Source of the DNA: DATJPD01 sp036394195
GTDB lineage: Bacteria > Pseudomonadota > Alphaproteobacteria > CACIAM-22H2
DNA length: 34,029 bases
Direction: 5' to 3'
Assembly (NCBI GenBank): GCA_036394195.1
Contig: DASWFO010000080.1
Location: 1-34,029, forward strand
Numbering within the stretch: position 1 is the stretch's first letter; each line of letters begins with the position of its first letter. The position numbers were made by a program, and so were the translations under genes. Positions 30,153 to 34,029 of the stretch are shown here, in pieces. The notes beneath the pieces are model-generated. The model made no database searches, was not told where the DNA came from, and saw only the letters and a program-made list of their open reading frames with translations.

Positions 30153-31034
30153 TTATTCCGCCGCCTGGGCCATTGCGCCGCCCTGCATGGCGCGCAGCCC
30201 GTCGAGGTTCGGCAGACCGAGATGGAGGATCACCGCCGTGTCACGGGCGGTGAACGTCGCCCGCTCGCCCTTGTCGAGATAGAGCGTCGTCATGTGGCGG
30301 AACGGTTCGCGCTCGAGCATGCCCGAGCCCGCGAGCACGAAATAGACGCCGCGGCCGGCGACGCTGTGCACCGCTCCGGCGTCCAGCTTCAGGAAGCTTA
30401 TCGCGGCGCGGCGCTCGGTGAACACGCCGACCAGTTTCTCGGAAACGCCTGATGCGCCGTCCACCGGCACCCAGTCGTAGTTCGCCGGGTCGAGGAACAG
30501 CGGCGATTCATAACGCGGCTTCGGGTAGGCCATCGGCCGGCCGTTCACGTGCTCCCAGATCGCCTGGAAGGCATCGAGATTGACCTTGCCGTCGTTGGCC
30601 TCGCGGCGGTGGAACACGCCGTCCTTGAACTCGCCGAGCTTGGCCAGCTCGTCCATGCCGGCCTTGACCTGCTGGCGCGACAGATAGCCCGATCCGCTGG
30701 CGCCACCGAACTGCAGCACCAGTGCGGTGGAGACCTCGCCTTCCTTCTGGCTTTGCGGGCCGTAGGACATGCCCTCCGGGAAGTAGCCGACCATGCCTTC
30801 GTTCAGCTTTCCCGTCTTGTCGAAGTCGAGCTTGCCCTCGAACGCGAACCGGATTTGCTCGAAATTGTGGCGGTGGCGCGGCGAATAGAAGTCGCCCTCG
30901 TTACGCCCGAGGACCAGCGAGAAGTTTCCGAGGGTCCCGGTCTCGCCCTCCATCAGGGTCCGCGAGTGGAACGTGCCGCCCCGGTATTCCAGGCCGCGTT
31001 TGAACGGAACTTCGTCGCCGTGCACGATCTTCAT
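30153..31034 (-). CDS. Bicupin protein
   Basis: A 293-aa protein with two cupin barrels. The first (about 30-125) has motif 1 as PRHRHNFEQIRFAFEG, with His54, His56 and Glu59, and motif 2 as VGYFPEGMSYGPQ. The second (about 195-280) has AVHSVAGRGVYFVLAG and LDKGERATFTA and keeps few metal ligands, so it is probably structural. It could be a dioxygenase or a sensor; I recognise no specific family. GGAGGA sets the start at 31034; the longer frame is not supported. Lies on the minus strand between the two binding-protein genes, sharing its control region with the second. Confidence 0.82.
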   Translation of the reverse strand: MKIVHGDEVPFKRGLEYRGGTFHSRTLMEGETGTLGNFSLVLGRNEGDFYSPRHRHNFEQIRFAFEGKLDFDKTGKLNEGMVGYFPEGMSYGPQSQKEGEVSTALVLQFGGASGSGYLSRQQVKAGMDELAKLGEFKDGVFHRREANDGKVNLDAFQAIWEHVNGRPMAYPKPRYESPLFLDPANYDWVPVDGASGVSEKLVGVFTERRAAISFLKLDAGAVHSVAGRGVYFVLAGSGMLEREPFRHMTTLYLDKGERATFTARDTAVILHLGLPNLDGLRAMQGGAMAQAAE

Positions 31035-31174
31035 GGGGTCCTCCGCGCCGAAACGGTTATGGCCCCCAGGATATAGGGAATGCCGGTCGGGTGGGAGAGG
31101 GTGCTTCATGACCACGTGCGTCCCCCTTTTTTGCTTCATTGCACCGCACACCGGCCGTGGTATAGCCTGCTGAA

Positions 31175-31188
31175 TAATCGATAAATAA
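31175..31188. promoter_or_regulatory. Weak candidate operator site E
   Basis: TAATC-GATA-AATAA: both halves differ by one base from TTATC and GATAA. It sits 28 bases before binding-protein paralogue 2 and in the divergent region shared with the bicupin gene. It could instead be a plain AT-rich promoter element. Confidence 0.3.
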
Positions 31189-31216
31189 GCCGTTTGACGC
31201 GTAGCTGGGAGGCTGG

Positions 31217-32251
31217 ATGCGGTTGCCGAAAAAATTGATCTGGGCGTGTGTGCTGAGCTTGGCGGGTGCCGGTGTGCTTGCCGCTTCGATGGCCCCCGCC
31301 TTTGCGCAAAGCCAACCGGTCAAGATCCGCATCGGGTGGGCGCAGGCACCCGGCCATGTGGCACCCCTCCTCTACCAAGGTCCCTCGAAGGCGCTGCTCC
31401 GGCACTACGGCAAATCCTATATCGGCGAGCCGGTGCGCTTTGCCGGCGGCACGCCGCAGATCACGGCGATGGCCGCGGGCGAGCTCGAGATCGGCGCGTT
31501 CGGCGCCACTGCGTTCGTGATGGCGGTGACCAACGCGCGCCTCGATCTTCGCGTGACGTCCGACGTGATCCAGGACGGCGCGCCGGGGCACTACACGGCA
31601 CCGTTCGTCGTCCGCAAGGACGGCGGCATCAAGACGGCGCAGGACCTCAAGGGCAAGCGCGTCGCCAGCAATGCGATCGGCTCCTCCAGCGACACCGCGA
31701 TGCGGGTCTATCTGCACCGGGCCGGCCTCAAGGACAGCGACTTCACGACCGTCGAGGCGAACTTCGCCAACATGCCGGCGATGCTCGCCGACGGCAAAGT
31801 CGATATGATCAACATGCAGCCGCAATTCGCGCACGGCTTCATGGATACCGGCAACTACGTGCCGCTGTTCACGACGAAGGACGCGATCGGCACGTCGCAG
31901 CTGGTCTTCTGGGGGATGCGCGCCGACTTCGTCGCCAAGAACCGTGCGGCGCTGGTCGACTTCTATGAGGATTACATCATCACGCTGCGCTGGTATCTCG
32001 ACCCCAAGAACCACGACGCAGCGATCGCCGCCGCGGCGTCGGCGCTGAAGGTGCCGCCGGAGAGCCTCGGTTATGCGTTCGGCGAGGCCGATTATTACCG
32101 CTCGCCCAATGCGGCGCCGGATGTGCCGGCGATCCAGCGCGACATCGACGACGCGGTGACCATGGGTCTGCTCAAGGACAAGTTCCAGCTGGCGCCGCGC
32201 TATGTCGATCTGTCGTTGATCGCCGAGGCGGAAAAGCGGCTCGCGGAGTGA
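31217..32251 (+). CDS. NitT/TauT-type ABC substrate-binding protein, paralogue 2
   Basis: A 344-aa periplasmic protein. Signal peptide residues 1-30 (basic start MRLPKK, cleavage near APAFAQ). The mature part begins VKIRIGWAQAPGHVAPLLYQ, almost as in paralogue 1, and shares FANMPAMLADGKVDMINMQPQ-type blocks, so ligands should be similar. It is encoded ahead of the ATPase and permease, with a 197-base hairpin-rich gap between, in keeping with higher output of the binding protein. Confidence 0.9.
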   Translation: MRLPKKLIWACVLSLAGAGVLAASMAPAFAQSQPVKIRIGWAQAPGHVAPLLYQGPSKALLRHYGKSYIGEPVRFAGGTPQITAMAAGELEIGAFGATAFVMAVTNARLDLRVTSDVIQDGAPGHYTAPFVVRKDGGIKTAQDLKGKRVASNAIGSSSDTAMRVYLHRAGLKDSDFTTVEANFANMPAMLADGKVDMINMQPQFAHGFMDTGNYVPLFTTKDAIGTSQLVFWGMRADFVAKNRAALVDFYEDYIITLRWYLDPKNHDAAIAAAASALKVPPESLGYAFGEADYYRSPNAAPDVPAIQRDIDDAVTMGLLKDKFQLAPRYVDLSLIAEAEKRLAE

Positions 32252-32448
32252 AAGGCATGGTCGCACTTCCCACCCGCTCCCGGGGTGCCGGGGGCTTCGC
32301 CCCCGGAAAAAGACCAAGGGCGCTCGCGACCTCCCCCGCTAGGGGGGAGGTGAATGGGTGCGCTCCTTCCTCTCATCCCCGTCGACGGGGGAGGGTAGGG
32401 TGGGGGTGAGTTCGAAAAGCACAGTGGGCGCTGTGGGGCGCTGACGAC
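32252..32448. repeat. Hairpin-rich repeat region ahead of the ATPase gene
   Basis: CCGGGGGC/GCCCCCGG (32288-32306, TTC loop), then a CCTCCCCC/GGGGGAGG hairpin near 32330-32351, then the palindrome CCCCGTCGACGGGG (32377-32390), then a G-rich run. No gene is visible. The set is likely a mobile palindromic repeat that now separates binding-protein and ATPase expression. Confidence 0.65.
32387..32406 (+). promoter_or_regulatory. G-quadruplex motif
   Basis: GGGGGAGGGTAGGGTGGGGG has four G-runs of three or more with loops of one, two and one bases, the strict form for a stable G-quadruplex. On the coding strand, 42 bases before the ATPase start, so it could form in the mRNA leader. Confidence 0.6.
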
Positions 32449-33273
32449 ATGGCCGAAGGCAACAGACTGGCGGCGGCGATCCGGGTGGAGGGTGTGAGCC
32501 ACGTCTACCGCCCGCCGCGCGGCAAGCCGGTGCTGGCGCTGGACAAGATCACGCTCGAGGTGCGCGAGCGCGAATTCCTGGCGCTGCTCGGACCGTCGGG
32601 TTGCGGCAAGAGCACGCTGCTCTACCTGATGGGCGGCTTCATGCCGATCTCCGAGGGCTCGATTTACGTCGGCGACCGGCCCGTCACCGGTCCGGGGCCG
32701 GATCGCGGCATCGTGTTCCAGCACTTCGCCCTCTTCCCGTGGAAGACGGTCCGCCAGAACGTGCTCTACGGGCTCGAGAAGCTCGGGCTGCCGCGCGAGG
32801 AGCAGATGCGCCGCGCGCAGCATTACATCGACATGGTGAAGCTCGCCGGCTTCGAGGACAGCTACCCGAACCAGCTCTCGGGTGGCATGAAGCAGCGCGC
32901 CGCGATCGCGCGCACCCTCGCCATCGACCCGCAGATCCTGCTGATGGACGAACCGTTTGGCGCGCTCGACGCGCAGACCCGCAGCCTCATGCAGGAAGAG
33001 CTGCTGTCGATCTGGCAGCGGACCCGCAAGACGGTCGTGTTCGTCACGCACGACGTGCAGGAAGCCTGCTATCTCGCCGAGCGCATCGCGGTGATGACGG
33101 CGCGGCCCGGCCGCATCAAAACCGTCCTCGACTCGCGCTTCGCCGAGAAAGGCCCCGGCCTCCTGAAGTCGCCCGCCTTCGTCGAAAAGGTGGACTATGT
33201 GTGGAACCTGGTGAAAGGCGAAGCGATCGCCGCCCAAGGCGGGGCGGCAAAGGCCCCGGGAGTCCAAAGGTAA
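32449..33273 (+). CDS. NitT/TauT-type ABC transporter ATPase
   Basis: A 274-aa ATPase of the SsuB/TauB/NrtD type. Walker A GPSGCGKST (48-56), Q-loop VFQHFALFPWKT, signature LSGGMKQRAAIARTL (143-157), Walker B ILLMDEPFGALD (163-174), switch His201 (THD). The FPWKTV sequence is typical of this family. Gene context (binding protein before, permease five bases after) supports an importer of sulfonate-like or aromatic-acid-like compounds; the substrate is unknown. Confidence 0.93.
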   Translation: MAEGNRLAAAIRVEGVSHVYRPPRGKPVLALDKITLEVREREFLALLGPSGCGKSTLLYLMGGFMPISEGSIYVGDRPVTGPGPDRGIVFQHFALFPWKTVRQNVLYGLEKLGLPREEQMRRAQHYIDMVKLAGFEDSYPNQLSGGMKQRAAIARTLAIDPQILLMDEPFGALDAQTRSLMQEELLSIWQRTRKTVVFVTHDVQEACYLAERIAVMTARPGRIKTVLDSRFAEKGPGLLKSPAFVEKVDYVWNLVKGEAIAAQGGAAKAPGVQR

Positions 33274-33277
33274 CGTC

Positions 33278-34021
33278 ATGATCGCGACGTTGTGGCGCTA
33301 CACGCCGCTTTTCATGCTGATCGTGATCTGGGAGGCGGGGACGCGGCTCGGCATCATCTCCAAATGGGCGCTGCCGACCTTCGACAGCGTGGTCATGGCG
33401 TGGGTCGGCCTGCTCGACGGCGGCGAGCTGCTCGTCCACGCCGGCGCGTCCTTGATGCGCGGCGGCGCCGGGCTCGGCCTCGCCATCGTCGTGGGCACGG
33501 TGCTCGGCATCCTGATGGCGTGGGTCCGGCCGGTCCGGATCATCTTCAATCCGATCGTGCAGGTCTTCTACCCGATGCCGAAATCGGCGCTGATCCCGAT
33601 CATGATGCTGTGGCTGGGGTTCGGGCACGCGTCCAAGATCATGCTGATCTTCCTCGGCTGCATGCTGCCGGTGACCCTCAGCGCGTTCAACGGCGCCCGC
33701 GGCGTCGACCATGTCCTGATCTGGTCGGCGCGCAGCCTGGGCGCGTCGCCGCGCCAGGTCCTGTGGGAGGTGATCGCCCCGGGCGCGCTGCCGGAGATCC
33801 TCGCCGGCATCCGCACCGCGATCGCGCTGTCGTTCGTGCTGCTGGTCAGCTCCGAGCTCGTGGTGTCGCGCGAGGGCCTTGGCTACCTCATCGGCTGGCT
33901 GGGCGATGGCGGCGTCTATAACGGCATGTTCGCGGTGGTCCTGACCGTCGCCGGGCTCGGCTTCATCGCCGACCGCGGCTGGCTGATGTTCATGCGCCGG
34001 GTGCTCTCATGGCGGGACTGA
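33278..34021 (+). CDS. NitT/TauT-type ABC transporter permease
   Basis: A 247-aa inner-membrane permease of the SsuC/TauC family (BPD_transp_1) with about six hydrophobic segments. The EAA-type coupling loop is WSARSLGASPRQVLWEVIAP then GALPEILAGIR. YPMPKSALIPIMMLWLGFG is the conserved stretch before it. Starts four bases after the ATPase stop. A further gene seems to start inside its 3' end. Confidence 0.92.
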   Translation: MIATLWRYTPLFMLIVIWEAGTRLGIISKWALPTFDSVVMAWVGLLDGGELLVHAGASLMRGGAGLGLAIVVGTVLGILMAWVRPVRIIFNPIVQVFYPMPKSALIPIMMLWLGFGHASKIMLIFLGCMLPVTLSAFNGARGVDHVLIWSARSLGASPRQVLWEVIAPGALPEILAGIRTAIALSFVLLVSSELVVSREGLGYLIGWLGDGGVYNGMFAVVLTVAGLGFIADRGWLMFMRRVLSWRD

Positions 34022-34029
34022 TCGGGACG
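34009..34029 (+). CDS. Start of a further gene, cut by the window edge
   Basis: ATG at 34009 overlaps the permease stop (34019-34021) and opens MAGLIGT to the end of the window. Overlapping starts are the rule in such operons, and many NitT/TauT-type systems have a second permease here, but seven codons cannot show identity. Confidence 0.35.

Noticed and set aside
32288..32310. Intrinsic terminator after binding-protein paralogue 2
   Set aside because: The hairpin is followed by A residues, not T, on the coding strand, so it is not a standard intrinsic terminator in the direction needed.
1..34029. CRISPR arrays, tRNA or rRNA genes, insertion sequences
   Set aside because: No regularly spaced direct repeats, no tRNA or rRNA-like sequence and no transposase or integrase frames were seen.

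Overview
The window is about 34 kb of GC-rich, densely coded DNA. It most resembles a metabolically versatile alphaproteobacterium of the Bradyrhizobium/Rhodoplanes/Reyranella kind. That placement is an inference from base composition, from the palindromic intergenic repeats common in that class, and from the many LIV-type transporters and catabolic oxidoreductases. There is no rRNA, tRNA, phage, transposase or CRISPR, so it reads as a chromosomal accessory catabolic region.

Layout. (1) 1-1820: a repeat-bearing gap, then four tandem paralogous micro-lipoproteins of 65-70 aa sharing an Asn/Pro/Asp-rich tail; three of them are preceded by a similar leader with a potential hairpin. (2) 10620 down to 1824, minus strand: a zeta-type GST, a CocE/NonD hydrolase, a cysteine-free CMD-family protein, a complete LIV-type ABC transporter (binding protein, two permeases, two ATPases) and an ACMSD-like amidohydrolase. 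This looks like one uptake-and-catabolism operon. (3) 10749-14267: an old-yellow-enzyme reductase, a Rieske oxygenase and a luciferase-like flavin monooxygenase. (4) 17408 down to 14331, minus: a 3-hydroxyisobutyrate-dehydrogenase-like (HIBADH) enzyme, a GlcG/HbpS protein, a TetR regulator and a Gfo/Idh/MocA oxidoreductase; divergently from it a cupin and a second HIBADH paralogue (17602-19055). (5) 26495 down to 19152, minus: a LigI-like lactonase, an SDR, a divergent cyclase-family protein, a BKACE (DUF849) enzyme and a second LIV transporter with no binding protein of its own. (6) 26571-27705: a canonical cyclase/formamidase-family hydrolase and a small DUF5519-like protein. (7) 28879-27854 minus: a COG0523 metallochaperone GTPase. 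(8) 28950-34029: two closely related NitT/TauT-type binding proteins flanking a bicupin gene, then the ATPase and permease; a further gene is just starting at the window edge.

Read together, this is a battery of uptake systems wired to oxidative and hydrolytic steps for carboxylated, probably aromatic or ring-cleavage-derived, compounds. The actual substrates cannot be read from sequence. An inverted repeat TTATC-N4-GATAA, or a degenerate version, lies in several of the control regions and may tie the blocks into one regulon, possibly under the TetR protein encoded here. The points of greatest interest are the tandem lipoprotein family with its leaders, this candidate operator family, and several enzymes whose usual catalytic or metal-binding residues are replaced.
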